Shown: positions 1-11,013 of the stretch, piece after piece
Position numbering within the stretch: the stretch's first letter is position 1
Layout of the letters: each line of letters begins with the position of its first letter
Origin: Zygaena filipendulae
Lineage: Eukaryota; Arthropoda; Insecta; Lepidoptera; Zygaenidae
Assembly (NCBI GenBank): GCA_907165275.2
Contig: OU015660.1
Location: 7,380,501 to 7,444,500 of the forward strand
Direction of reading: 5' to 3'
Length of the DNA: 64,000 nucleotides
Notes under the pieces: generated by a model
The model's database searches: none
What the model was told of the DNA's origin: nothing
Seen by the model: the letters and a program-made list of their open reading frames with translations, nothing else
Position numbers and translations under genes: made by a program

Positions 1-153
1 TAAATTTTATTTTCATTTATTTTAGGACACACAGATCGACTTGATCTCACACTAAGCTATACCTACCTACATATGATTGTGTCGTGATGACCAAGAAAAC
101 TCGGTATTTATTATATTACTAATTATATATTTTAAGTAATAATTATATATTAT

Positions 154-642
154 ACTAGCTGTGCCCCGCGGTTTCACCCGCGGTAATTTCAGAGTTCCCG
201 CGGGAATACCGGGATAAAAAGTATCCTATGTCCTTCTCTGTACCCCTGACAACGTGCATGCCAAATTTCATCCAAATCCGTTGAGCCGTTTTTGCGTGAT
301 TGAGTAAACGAATGTGAGGATAAGCGCTCGAAAGCGCATTTTCATACGACTTGCTTCAAATTTATCGTCACTGCTCAGCTTCTATGTGTCTCAGTGTTAT
401 GATATATAGCCTATAAACTGCCCAGGAGTATGGACTACAATCGTACCAAGTTTGGTTAAAATCCCTTCAGTAGTTTTTGACCCATGCGTGCACATACAGA
501 CAGACAGATAGACAGACAAAAAATTAACTGATTGCATTTTTGGCATCAGTATCGATCACCATTCATTCTCCAATATTAATTTTGAATATATATTCAATGT
601 AAAGAATTGACCTCTCTACAGTTTTATTATAAGTACATATAG
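154..642 (+). mobile_element. Composite SINE-like element, long form, copy 1
   Basis: It starts with the common head (ACTAGCTGTGCCCCGCGGTT) and middle (CAAATTTCATCCAAATCCGT) of the window's main repeat family. At the point where other copies end it continues with a second module (CTCGAAAGCGCATTTTCATA, GCCCAGGAGTATGGACTACA, TTCAGTAGTTTTTGACCCAT, (ACAG)n, TTGACCTCTCTACAGTTTTA). The same compound structure recurs at 1545-2025. Confidence 0.85.
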
Positions 643-655
643 ATTAAACATGTCC

Positions 656-777
656 AGACTATAGAAAATAAAACTCTGCGTTCATTACACGAAGTCCATT
701 CCCACGGGGATTCAAACCCGGAACCTCTTAATTAGCGGAGAGGCTTGTTGACCACTGCGACATTCCGGTCGTCAATT
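656..777 (-). mobile_element. tRNA-derived SINE copy
   Basis: The reverse complement has a pol III A-box region (GTCGCAGTGGTCAACAAGCC) and a B-box (GGTTTGAATCC) about 30 nt later, then TTCATTACACGAAGTCC-type body read in reverse. It is a decayed tRNA-like head, not a functional tRNA. Related copies lie at 12711-12825, 30188-30300 and 43880-43998. Confidence 0.75.
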
Positions 778-904
778 TTGTGAGAGACCGGAGTCTAAAC
801 TAAGTAAAGCCCACTTTTAGCAACTTACTGCCGCACTATTTAATTAATACCTAACTAAATTATTTTTACAGTTCCATTTTCAAATCTCTACATATTATAT
901 AACA

Positions 905-1075
905 AAGTCCACCACCGCGTCTGTCTTTTCGTGATAAACTCTTAAACTACTGAACGAAATTTCCTGCGGTTTTCATCAATAGATAGAGTGCTTCAAGGAG
1001 AAGGTTTATATGTATAGTTTATCATGGAATTCCCGCGGTAACTACGAAATTGCCGCGGTGAAACAGCGATGTACC
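905..1075 (-). mobile_element. SINE-like fragment
   Basis: On the minus strand it has the eroded head (TTTCACCGCGGCAATTTCGT, GTTACCGCGGGAATTCC) of the main family. The tail retains CTACTGAACGAAATTT. The stretch 1076-1544 shows nothing else. Confidence 0.5.
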
Positions 1076-1544
1076 TACAGCTCGTGTACAATATAATATC
1101 TAAGAAATGGAAGAATAGTACGTAGTTTGAAGATAGCGAGGCAAGACTGTATAGGTACTTCAATATATCATTGTAACATAACTTTCATGGCAATGCCTCT
1201 TATGTGTTTACCTTTGTAAATTTATATTCCCATCGGGTTCACGACCCAGCCCGACCGCAATAATACACAATGGACAGTCGAATTATCATATTATTATCTA
1301 TAGGAAGCCGGGACTTTCAACGTCATGCTATTCTATATGACTTAAGCATCCATAATGTATGTTGAAATTATTTTACTAATACTATGACTAAATAACGCAC
1401 AACTATGTATGTTTTTTTTTAATAACTCTGTTTTATGATATTTTAATATTTTCAATTGTATTATCACAAAATTTGTCTTAGTCGGTCCCTACACCTAAAT
1501 ATTAATTTTCCTTTTAGAATCCACCTATCCACATATTATGTATA

Positions 1545-2025
1545 ACTAGCTGTAACCCGCAGTTTCACCCGCGGTAATTTCGGAGTTCCCGCAGGAATTC
1601 CGGGATAAAAGTACCTTATGTCCTTCTCTATATCCCTGACAACGTGCATGCCAAATTTCATCCAAATCCGTTCAGCCGTTTTTGCGGGATTGAGTAAAAG
1701 TATGCGAGGTTAAGAGCTCGAAAGCGCATTTTCATCCGACTTGCTTCAAATTTATCGTCACTGCTCAGCTCCTATGTGTCTATGTTATATAGCCTATAAC
1801 CTGCCCAGGAGTATGGACTACAATCGTACCAAGTTCGGTTAAAATCCCTTCAGTAGTTTTTGACCCATGCGTGCACATACAGACAGACAGACAGACAAAA
1901 AATTTACTGATTGCATTTTTGGCATCAGTATCGATCACCATTCATCCTGCAATATTAATTTTGAATATATATTTAATGTACAGAATTGACCTCTCTACAG
2001 TTTTATTATAGGTATAGATGTAGAT
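1545..2025 (+). mobile_element. Composite SINE-like element, long form, copy 2
   Basis: It is collinear with the copy at 154-642 through both modules, with small differences (one A missing after GGGATAAAA, fewer ACAG units). The two copies are about 1.4 kb apart in the same orientation, so the compound form is a mobile or duplicated unit. Confidence 0.85.
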
Positions 2026-2285
2026 GTAATCCTAGTTTAAGATTTTTTATACAGACAGATAAATCTATGACCAAGGTTCTTAAAATGTAGATGAAAACCT
2101 AACCTAACTTTAGGACTAAGAAGTAGGACCACGGCCAACAAACAAAAAAAATCTGTTTTGAGTAAAAAAAGTTCCTACGACAATAATTGTTATCTATACA
2201 TAGATACTAATATTATAAAGAGGTAAAGTTGGTGAGTTTATGAGTTTCTGAGGTTGTAGGGGGTAATCTCTGAACCTATTGCACG

Positions 2286-2485
2286 TACTAATGTTATAAA
2301 GGCGAAAGTGAGTTTGTTTGTTTGTTTGTTACGCTTTCATGCCTTAACGGCTCAATCGATCATAATGAAATTTAGCATGCACGTTGTCAGGGGTACAGGG
2401 AAGGACATAGGGTACTTTTTATCTCGGAATTCCCGCGGGAAATTCGAACTTATCATGGGTGTAACTGCGGGGAACAGCAGTTTAA
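2286..2485 (-). mobile_element. SINE-like element, reverse orientation
   Basis: It reads TACTAATGTTATAAAGGCG ... TTTGTTTGTTTGTTACGCTT ... GGGTACTTTTTATCTCGGAA ... TTCCCGCGGG ... GCGGGGAACAGCAGTTT, the full family from tail to head. It is followed by a short AGATAAG-rich microsatellite (2499-2565). Confidence 0.8.
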
Positions 2486-2686
2486 TTAAGTTAAAATTAA
2501 GCTAGATAAGATAAGATAAGAGAAAGATAAGAGAAAATTAAGTTAGATAAAATTAAGTTAGAGAAGATTTCCGGCTTCCCTTTCTCAATATTTCACCCTT
2601 CGCCACTGCAACGTACCTATGCCTATACGTTTTTTTTTAAATTAATATTTGAATGGTATAATGTTAAAATGTTTTATTCAACTATA

Positions 2687-2830
2687 ATGCTACTGCTCCA
2701 CCTGCGTGTTAACGCGTAAATTAGTGCGCTAATTTAGATGTGGCCAACATTTTAACGAGTTAACTTACTAACATTACCACGTTAGACATTAACATCAACG
2801 TTGACGTTAACGCAGGTGGAGCAGTAGCAT
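2687..2830. mobile_element. MITE, ATGCTACTGCTCCACC terminal repeats, copy 1
   Basis: The termini ATGCTACTGCTCCACCTGCG and CGCAGGTGGAGCAGTAGCAT are perfect complements, with further inverted similarity (GTTAACG). It is flanked by TA on both sides. A second copy lies at 10859-11013. Noncoding. Confidence 0.85.
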
Positions 2831-3057
2831 TAGAGACTACAATACCAGTACAATAGTAATCTGCGTAAATTAAATGTCAGCATCCACTGCAGCTAGTCGT
2901 TCTAAAATTTCAGAGTATTAGTGAAATGCTGTACTGAATTTTCACCAGAGTTCTACTTTGTCCTTAACGTAATGAGTCCTGTTTCCGTTTCCAATCTGAA
3001 CAAACAATAGCTGGACACGACACACTGTCCAATTACCTGCACATCGTGATGTCCATG

Positions 3058-3172
3058 TACAGTCAGCATCAGAAATATATAATAAATTTTGTCGGTCTTT
3101 AAAATCTTATTCCAATAGCAATAAAATTCGACTACTGACAAAAGTATTTATATATTTTTGATGCTGGCTGTA
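3058..3172. mobile_element. MITE, TACAGTCAGCATCAGAAATA termini, copy 1
   Basis: It is 115 bp with about 20-bp terminal inverted repeats (TACAGTCAGCATCAGAAATA; TTTTTGATGCTGGCTGTA at the right). Elements with TACAGTCAGCA ends are common in moth genomes. A second copy is at 42398-42510. Confidence 0.75.
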
Positions 3173-3359
3173 CCGTGTATTATAAGGTCTATTCGAAACT
3201 ATGCAATTATTCAGTTGTCTCCCGTGGTTCAACAGTGTGTTTTCGGGATTCTCTGAGGAATGATTGTAAAATTTTACTGAAACAAAATGTTACTAAGGTT
3301 CCACAATTATTTAATTTTAAAACATTTTTTTTTCTTCATATCTCGATTTTTATATCCAT

Positions 3360-3805
3360 TACTAGCTGTGCCCTGCAGTTTTACCCACGTGCGTTTCGGA
3401 ATTCCCGTAGGAGCTCCAAAGTAGCTCAATTTACTTCTTATAACATCAGCTAATTGGCAAAAAACTAATTAGCGAAATTATTCTAGCCGTGATGCCGTGA
3501 TGCCGTGACCAAGGGAAATAGGGATATATCTACAAAGACTAAACTATTGTAAATTTTACAAAAATTTGACAAAGGACAAAGTTTATGCAATATTATCTAT
3601 TTATATGTATATGTACCGATATATTTACTGAAGAGTTGAAATTTTGCGTGAAGGTAACGTCTGTTTTGAAATTAGAAATCGGTAGGTATTTGAGGTAGGT
3701 ATTTTGAGGTAGGTATTTTGAGGTAGGTATTTTTCTTTCCAAAAAATATTATATTTCAGAGTTCTTGGTCCTCTAAGGGTGAAACGCGGGGAACGACAGT
3801 TAAGC
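3360..3805. mobile_element. SINE-like head fragments and a local tandem repeat
   Basis: A plus-strand head lies at 3360-3425 (ACTAGCTGTGCCCTGCAGTT) and a minus-strand head at about 3765-3803 (GGGTGAAACGCGGGGAACGA). Between them, 3682-3732 holds about four tandem copies of GAGGTAGGTATTTT. Confidence 0.6.
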
Positions 3806-4320
3806 CCGCTAATTAATTATTCGATATTTGATTTGATAGATTGCACATACGACAAGTAATTATTAATATTTAACACATCCATGGAAAACTAACGTAAACA
3901 AATTACTACATAATGGATGTTGGTAAAAATATGCGGAAACAAAGAAATGCCTACAAAATAACCAATATTTACTGGAAATATAATAAAAATGGAATTGTGG
4001 TTAGCGAAAAGGCTCGGAATATGGGTTCGCCTCGCTCGACTGATCAAAACTGTGAAATCTGTCAAATACAGATTGCTCTCGAAAAGGACTTCGACAAGCG
4101 AGCATTATCCGCTAATAACGCTCTATATAACTTGAAATGTAATATAATGTACCTATAAGTAAGTACCGTATCTACTAATAAGTATTTACCAGAAAAAAAA
4201 TAAATAAATAATAATTAGGTATTATAAAATATTGTCACTTATCTATACAAGAGATAATATTTAATAATTATTTCATTTCTTATGTGATACGATTTCTACA
4301 ATTAGGTACCTACCTATTAT

Positions 4321-5771
4321 AAGCAGTGCGTTTAACTGTGTAGATTTTGACATACTTCTGGGTACTCTTCAATCACTTATCGTGTCCTCTTCTTATAAAT
4401 GGTTTGATTCCTATCTTAAGGGCCGATCGCAGCGTGTGCACGTGAACGAAACTTTCTCCGAGTGGTGCGATCTCGGTTCGGGTGTACCTCAAGGTGGTGT
4501 CCTCTCTCCCTTGCTATTCTCAGTCTTCATCAACTCTGTCACTAAGGTTATCGCTTCTAAATATCATCTTTACGCGGATGATCTTCAGCTATATCGTCAT
4601 TTTGCCGCTACTGAGGCCGTGACTGCTATTGCCGCTATGAATGACGACCTAGTCCGCATTTTAACGTGGGCAAATTCCTACGGTCTCCGGATAAATCCAG
4701 TTAAGTCACAGGCCATGGTCATCGGTAGTAGATACCTAAGGAACTCTCTTGATCTCTTCACTCTGCCCTCTCTATTTTTGGATGGTGCACGGATTACTTA
4801 TACCGACACTGCTAAAAATCTTGGTATCACTTTCGATTCGAACCTCACTTGGAGCGTTCATATTGGTACTGTAAATCAAAAGGTACATTATACTTACCAC
4901 TCTCTAAGGTGTCTCCAGAATTTATTGCCCACGTTCAGTAAAATCTCACTTGCTCAATCTCTTATCCAGCCCCTCCTTGATTATGCTGACACATGCTACC
5001 TTGACGCCACCGAGGAACTCCTGAATAAACTGGAGTGCTTGCAGAATTTTAGTATACGCTTCATCTTTGGTCTAAAAAAATTCGATCGTGTCTTTCAGTT
5101 TCGCAAGGAACTCAAATGGCTTCCTATCCGCCACCGTATCCACTCGGATCCTTTTCTACTATTTAATATCTTGCATAGCCCAACTTCCCCTCCCTATCTG
5201 CGTGAACGTTTTTCATTTTACCGACCACCAGATGCTGTCTGTAGATCACACCTCAAAACACGTCTATCTGTACCTGGCAATACCAACAGAACCAAATTCT
5301 TTTCCTCTTCTTTCTCTTTCCACGCAGTTGCCTTGTGGAACTCTCTGCCTCATGAAATCCGCGACTGTAGGACTATCTCCTTATTTAAAAAGCGAGTCAA
5401 GGAACACTATCTGTCTCTGCCTGTGTAGTTATTGTATTTATTTATTTTTTTGTATTTATTTGTAATTATGTATTTATTTATCTATAAATGTGTTATTAAT
5501 TATATCATCTTATTAAATAATATGTGTGTAGTTAGGTAATACCTATTAATATTCTTCTTTTTTTTAACTAGGTATTTCTGTATAGTGTTTAATATATCCT
5601 ATCGAATTGAGGCACACCAGATCAGTCAATTCTTGTCCTGTTGCGGGTCTGCTGGAAGAAATTCCAATTGTATGGAATAAGCATAACCCTTGTACATGTT
5701 AATTTTTATATTTTCTTTCTTTTTATGTTGTCCGTGTGTGCATTAATTGTTAAATAAATAAAATTTTTTGA
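4321..5771 (+). mobile_element. 5'-truncated non-LTR retrotransposon (Jockey/CR1/L2 group)
   Basis: It comprises the RT fragment plus about 340 nt of 3' UTR ending in TTAAATAAATAAAATTTTTT. The UTR segment at about 5605-5760 has a second, coding-free copy at 15361-15565 in reverse orientation, which defines the 3' end of the family. 5' truncation is the normal outcome of target-primed reverse transcription. Confidence 0.82.
4322..5428 (+). pseudogene. LINE reverse transcriptase, 5'-truncated
   Basis: This is an open frame of about 368 codons from AGC at 4322 to TAG. It lacks an ATG and begins inside RT motif A (AFNCVDFDILL). The catalytic-Asp part of motif A and all upstream domains are lost. 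It keeps GVPQGGVLSPLLF (motif B), YADD (motif C, the two catalytic aspartates), the thumb (AKNLGITFD) and a C-terminal domain with LKWLPIRHRI, ALWNSLPHEIRD and FKKRVKEHYL. That tail is typical of the Jockey/CR1/L2 group of non-LTR retrotransposons. No stop or frameshift interrupts it, so the insertion is fairly young, but the copy cannot retrotranspose by itself. Confidence 0.88.
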
Positions 5772-5774
5772 ATG

Positions 5775-6555
5775 CACTTTGATACAAAGAGAAAATATAC
5801 TCTGGCTTAACTCATACTCATTACTCATATACCTGGTTATTCCGATACAAAGAGTTTTAGACGGAATCCCAAATACCTAGACATAATAGAAACCGCGGGG
5901 AAAAGTTATATCTACTACGGGTAAAATCGCAACTTTTGTGCAAACGTTTATCATTTCTCCTGGTAATTATATTATAAGGAGCAAAGTAATAAGTCATTAC
6001 GAACCAGGCATAAAGAAAAATTACGCAACGTGTTTTTAAATTTTTATTTCTCATTTCTTTCTCATAAAAATGTTATTAAACTAGTCATCGTTTAGCATCG
6101 ATATGAAGAAAAGAATTTAATAACACACGAGATATGGGTTTTTAGCATACATTTAGCGTGTCATGTAGTTCGCAAGGAGTATAAAATATTTCTAAGTAAA
6201 GCTGGGATATATTTCTAGGGCCATTTCGACCTCCCTAATAGTTTTTTATTTAAATAAAATTCCAATAATTCGGGCTTCCCCTACTCCGTACTCTGACACA
6301 AATAGGAAACCATCCAATGTTAGGTACGTGATATTCGAGGAAAAAATCTGGTAAATATAATCTTAAAAGAGAAATTTAATTATAAGAGAAATTTGTAAAA
6401 CCTAATTCTCTTTTCTTTTAAGGCTATTTAAAACGGTTTCATATATCAATGTGTGTGTAAAAGCGCACGAGATGAAACTGACATAAAAAAAAGGTTTTAG
6501 CGAAACTATGAAGTTCGAACCGGTCGGTGCTCAAGTAGGTATCACTATAGTCATA
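5775..6555. other. Stretch without recognised features
   Basis: AT-rich, with only a very eroded SINE-like trace near 5890-5930. No exon, RNA gene or intact repeat is seen. Confidence 0.5.
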
Positions 6556-6559
6556 ATCT

Positions 6560-7045
6560 TAATATATATAAATCACGTGTCACGTTGTTTGTCCGCGATG
6601 GACTCCGAAACTACTGAACGGATTTTGATAAAATTTTGTAACCATTTATAATATGGGCCAACTTAAAAGATAGGATAGTTTTTATCCCGGAATTCTCTCG
6701 GAAACTGAAGGACATAGAGTACTTTTTCCCGCAACCTCCGCGGGAACTCCGAAATTACCGCGGATGAAATCGCGGGGGACAGCTAGTAGGATATAAATAT
6801 CAGTAACCATTTGACCACATCTGCTTTATCTCGTACTAGCTGTTTCTCGCGGTTTCACCCACGGTAATTTCGGAGTTTCCGCGGGAATTTCGGATTACAA
6901 TATAGCCTACGTTACTCAGGGATAATGTAGCTTTTTAATGGTGAAAGAATATTTGTAATCGGTCTAGTAGTTTTTGAGTCAAATCGTAACAAACAAACAA
7001 AAAATCAAAACTTTCCTCTTTGTAATATTTTATATTAGTATAGAT
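6560..7045. mobile_element. Two SINE-like elements head to head
   Basis: A reverse copy (6560-6788, ending GAAATCGCGGGGGACAGCTA) is followed 45 bp later by a forward copy (6834-7045, starting TACTAGCTGTTTCTCGCGGT). The forward copy is of a second subfamily, with GGATAATGTAGCTTTTTAAT and CGGTCTAGTAGTTTTTGAG, also seen at 19438 and (reversed) 24818. Confidence 0.8.
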
Positions 7046-7599
7046 TACTTACCGTGAAAATGCCGTTAGTTAAAAAATAAATATTTATATACCTAGATAA
7101 GATAGAAAGTAAAACTGTCACAAATATTCACCCCCATCCAAAGAAGTTTCACATCAACATCAACAATCATCAACTGGCCGCACGCTGATAAGCTTTGTAG
7201 AAAAAAAAAACTAACACCATCTCAGCTGTAACAAAATCTGAGCTGTAACTTGTAATCACAAAAATGATTTCTTATTTAAGACGTAGTAAAATAGGAGTGC
7301 GAAAGTTTAAAACAATGAAAAGTATGAAAGAATTCAAAAGAAAGACAGCAATAAATTGTTTCGTAAAATATTAAAAACGTTACGAACAAGACAAGACGTA
7401 ATTCTCTTAAGGGCGCATTTGAATCTAGTCAAGTGTAAAAAAATGTACCTACTCTTAGAAGTTGAGGGATATTTCTTAAGCTTTCACGGTGAGATTTTGT
7501 ACAGGAAATTACTGAGACAAATGACACAGGCCGCAGAATAAAGAAAACCTAGTCAGAAATGAAATGAGTTGACGCAAACGTTGAAGTCACCTAAAACAT

Positions 7600-8062
7600 G
7601 ATGTCTCATAAATATAAAAATGAATAGCTGTTCGTTTGTCTCGGTAAAACTCGAGAATGGCTCGACCGATGTGAATAATATTTTTTTCGTGGGGTTCGTA
7701 ATTATCAGGAGAAGGTAAAAAAAATTGGAAGTTCTTGCGACAATTCCGAAATTCACGCGGGTCTAATCGCGAGGCACAGCTAGTTTATACATAAATATAA
7801 GAATCATTTGTGATGGATAGGGTATTTGTGATGGTCTTATTAAAAGTTTAAAATGTAATCGCTCATCGCTTAGTTCTTCTAAATTACGCAACCGATTTTG
7901 ATTCGGCTTTCACTATTTTTAATCGAATTTCTTCCGTAAGATTCTATATTTGTTTATTTATTTATTTTTAGGAAGACTAACAGCTATGTAGGTATATTAT
8001 TATTAATTCTTGAGGGAAATCCGAAAGTCACGTGGGTGAAATCGTGGAGAACAGCAGCTAAT
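7600..8062 (-). mobile_element. Two SINE-like elements, reverse orientation
   Basis: Copy 7600-7784 (GGCTCGACCGATGTGAATAA, ATTATCAGGAGAAGG, GAGGCACAGCTAG) is a third subfamily shared with 57265-57428. Copy 7850-8062 is degenerate (ACGCAACCGATTTTGATTCG, GGGAAATCCGAAAGTCACGT, GGTGAAATCGTGGAGAACAG). No gene lies between. Confidence 0.65.
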
Positions 8063-8520
8063 TAACAATATAACCATTTATGTACACTAGGTATATGTAA
8101 TTTACTGATGAGTAGGTACTAACGTTGCCATGTTATAACATAGTGACGTGATTTTAGGGCTATATACGAGTCTCTAATATCACAGGTAAGACTATCGAAG
8201 CGCGTCGATTCCTTACGAGCGACCGGCAAAATCCTTCTTATACACAAGTCACGTATTTTTTAGTGATAGCGAGTTGGTGGTGGCTGACTCTTTAACAGTA
8301 TCATAACCAACCCAGAGAGACCGCGTGGAGAAAAGCTCCATGGAGTTTCTTATTGAATTCTGTCGGGAATAGGGTTCAATGCTTGTAAATTTTTATATTT
8401 TCCATTTCTTTTGCGGTGAAACATTGTTAAAGTTGGAAATTAGAAAGAATGAAAGAAACAAAAAGCAATTGTTCAGGGATATTGACAGTTATAGATATAT
8501 GGATTTACTTTATATTACAG

Positions 8521-8585
8521 ACTAGCTGTGCCCCGCGGTTTCACCCGCATGAGTTTCGCGATTCCCGCAGGAACTCCGAAATAGT
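8521..8585 (+). mobile_element. SINE-like head fragment
   Basis: ACTAGCTGTGCCCCGCGGTT and GATTCCCGCAGGAACTCCGA are followed by unrelated AT-rich sequence. The stretch 8586-9284 shows no gene and no clear repeat. Confidence 0.65.
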
Positions 8586-9284
8586 ATGATTCCTTGAAGC
8601 TGTTAATTTGAAATTACAAACAGATATTACTACAGTTTTATTAATTTGTCTAGATGTCTAGACTAGTTGTCTAGATGTTTATTAGATGATGGTCATTTAA
8701 GTTTTTATTGAGATTTAAAAACATTATAATATTTTATCCTCCGATGTCAGAAACAGATAACAAGTCCGAACATAAGTAGAGTTAGTAGTAGTTGTATTTG
8801 AACTTTCGTTAATTATTACTATTATCATTATAATGTTATCCACTTCTAATATATTTTACGTTTTTTAAAATACATACTAAACACCTAAAAATTCTCTAAC
8901 AAATTATATTATTATTGATAAATTTCTTCGTGAGCAAAGCGTTTCTCAATTATTTAATGAGAATACAATGAAAATGAACGAAGTTAAACAACCAAATTTT
9001 TGTTGAGTATTTAACAGATGTGAAAAATATCTCGACTTCCTCTATTGAGAATTTACTTGTAGTTTGTTCTGTTATAACTTATAACGGAAGTGTAATTGAT
9101 TTTAATCCCAGTGGCAGCACGTTGAAACGCAACGGAGCGTTAATGAAAAATAATTTTCCCATTTGAAGTTGTAAGTTTCAGAGTAGAGCGAGCGTACAGA
9201 ACTGCTGGATTGCACTGCTCGTAGAAGTGTTGTCCATTAAAAAAAAATATTTGCAAGTACCTAATGCAGTAAGACTCGCTTTTT

Positions 9285-9355
9285 CACATATTTAATATAA
9301 TCACTTACCACATCAGGTGTACGTACCACTTGCCCGTTTGCCCCCTATTTTTTAT
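9285..9355. mobile_element. Fragment of a lepidopteran CATCAGGTG-type retroelement end
   Basis: TCACTTACCACATCAGGTGT followed by CGTTTGCCCCC resembles the common lepidopteran retroelement terminus CACTTACCATCAGGTGA...CGTTTGCC recalled from other genomes. A still weaker trace lies at 60770-60810. Confidence 0.4.
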
Positions 9356-9442
9356 TTGCAATAATGAAATTTACCAGAAAAAAAAGGATCTTTACAAGGT
9401 TAAATTCTCTATGAAACATCATATATTATAAAATATTATATT

Positions 9443-9533
9443 TGGAAAAATAAGGCACATAACCCTTTTTTTGACCGTGATGATTTCAGCAAATTTACTG
9501 CTACCGTATGCCGCGTTAAGAAACTTCGAAAAC
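9443..9533. other. Noncoding module with a partner at 31208-31296
   Basis: GGCACATAACCCTT, CCGTGATGATTTC, ACCGTATGCCGCGTTAAG and AACTTCG align without large gaps to GGCGCATAACCCTT, CCGTTATGATTTC, ACCGCAAACTGCGTTAAG and AACTTCG in the giant intron. Confidence 0.5.
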
Positions 9534-9571
9534 TAAAATATTATGGAATTTTTATCTGGTCTGTTTTATTA

Positions 9572-9885
9572 ATTTACTAACTGTGCCCCGTGGTTTCACC
9601 CGCGGTAATTTCGGAGTTCCCGCGGGAATTCTGGGATAAAAAGTACCCTATGTCCTTTTCTGTACCCCTGACAACGTGCATGCTAAATTTCATCCAAATC
9701 CGTTCAGCCGTTTTAGCGTGATTGAGTAACAAACATCCAAACATCTAAACAAACACACTTTCACATTTATAATATTAGTAGGATTTTATTTATAATTACA
9801 TATTTTTTATCCTTACAAAACAAATAGGTTTCGGGGGAATTCTGAAATTTATGCGGAGGGAACAGCGGCGAACAGCTAGTTTAAA
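9572..9885. mobile_element. SINE-like element plus a reversed head fragment
   Basis: 9572-9782 is a full forward copy (head CTGTGCCCCGTGGTTTCACC, middle CAAATCCGTTCAGCCG, tail (ACATCCAA)n and CACATTTATAATATTAGTAG). 9828-9885 is a reversed head (GCGGCGAACAGCTAG). Confidence 0.85.
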
Positions 9886-10074
9886 TATATTTTCAATATA
9901 CAGATTTATTATAAGTAGGCAGGCATAACTTCTATTGAAGCAGTTCAATAGTATAAGTCTTTTGATATGACGTGTCAATGGAAATTATAGCCTTCTCGGG
10001 TCTGTTAATGTGGTCCTTTTATAAATATACTGATACAAAGCCCATATTAGGTGTTCACGTCTCGTCAATAGATT

Positions 10075-10330
10075 GATGAGTTCAGCTGGCGTCGTCATTA
10101 GGTCGCGGCCCCTAAGCCGGCGTTTTTCGACGACCGACCGCCACCGCCGAGATAATTGGACCGAATGTTTTCGTCCGCTCGCCCTGTCTAATGACTGGCA
10201 GTTTTATTTACCAACGGGACATACCTCCTTTTATTGAGTCGTTTGCGTTTAGCTTCCAAAAACATTTTCTACTGGCCGACTTTCAAACACTCGTGCGTCG
10301 CCCGTTTTAATAAAAAAACGAGTGAAAATT
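10075..10330. other. GC-rich noncoding block, no repeat recognised
   Basis: This is a 250-bp island (GGTCGCGGCCCCTAAGCCGG, CGACCGACCGCCACCGCCGA) in otherwise AT-rich DNA, without an open frame. Its right end (TTTCAAACACTCGTGCG, GTTTTAATAAAAAAACG) resembles 38166-38198. It is a candidate conserved regulatory element. Confidence 0.35.
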
Positions 10331-10858
10331 CCACTTGTAACATTTTTTTCTGTCTATTCATTGCCTTTGAAAGAAAACGTTTGTAACTTCAGTAGTGAAC
10401 CTTGGAATTTAATATTTTTCATAATGAGAATTTTCACAGTTTTATAATAGAAGAAAAAAATTACAATATACTTACTTATATATTATACTTTCTTTTTATA
10501 AAGATTTCGATGATTTAATAAAAATTATTTACCGTTTTTTGCTATAGTACAAATAGTGTAATACTAGTAACGAGTCAAGTCGCGAACTTAATCGTGATCA
10601 TTTTGCTACAGTTTCCATTCCTTTAATTTTCATTACAAAATTTCAGTAATCAATGTAACTCACATATTATGAATTAAAACAATCATAAAAAATTTCAATT
10701 GACGTACCTACCTACCTATATAGGTTCTGTCGTCAAATTTTGTATAACATAACAGAACTCTTATTATTTTGTACTGTACTGCCTATCTGCCCTAAGTCCC
10801 AAATATTTTACCTAGAGACTGTTGCAACTATACACGTGTTTGGGAGGAAAATGCTCTT

Positions 10859-11013
10859 ATGCTACTGCTCGACCAGCGTGTTAACGCGTAAATTAGTGCG
10901 CTAATTTAGGCATTACGTAGATATGGCCAACATTTTAACGCGTTAACTTACTAACACTACCACGTTAGACATTAACATCAACGTTAACGTTAACGCAGGT
11001 GGAGCAGTAGCAT
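10859..11013. mobile_element. MITE, ATGCTACTGCTCCACC terminal repeats, copy 2
   Basis: It shares GTTAACGCGTAAATTAGTGC, TGGCCAACATTTTAACG and GCAGGTGGAGCAGTAGCAT with the copy at 2687-2830. It has a 10-bp insertion (GGCATTACGT) and a left terminus mutated to GCTCGACCAGC. The left flank is TT rather than TA, so the target duplication is not clear. Confidence 0.83.

Noticed and set aside
3690..3735. Telomeric or satellite repeat
   Set aside because: GAGGTAGGTATTTT units number only about four and are not TTAGG; it is a local slippage tract.
5088..5465. 125-codon plus-strand frame
   Set aside because: It is an out-of-frame shadow of the LINE reverse transcriptase C-terminus.
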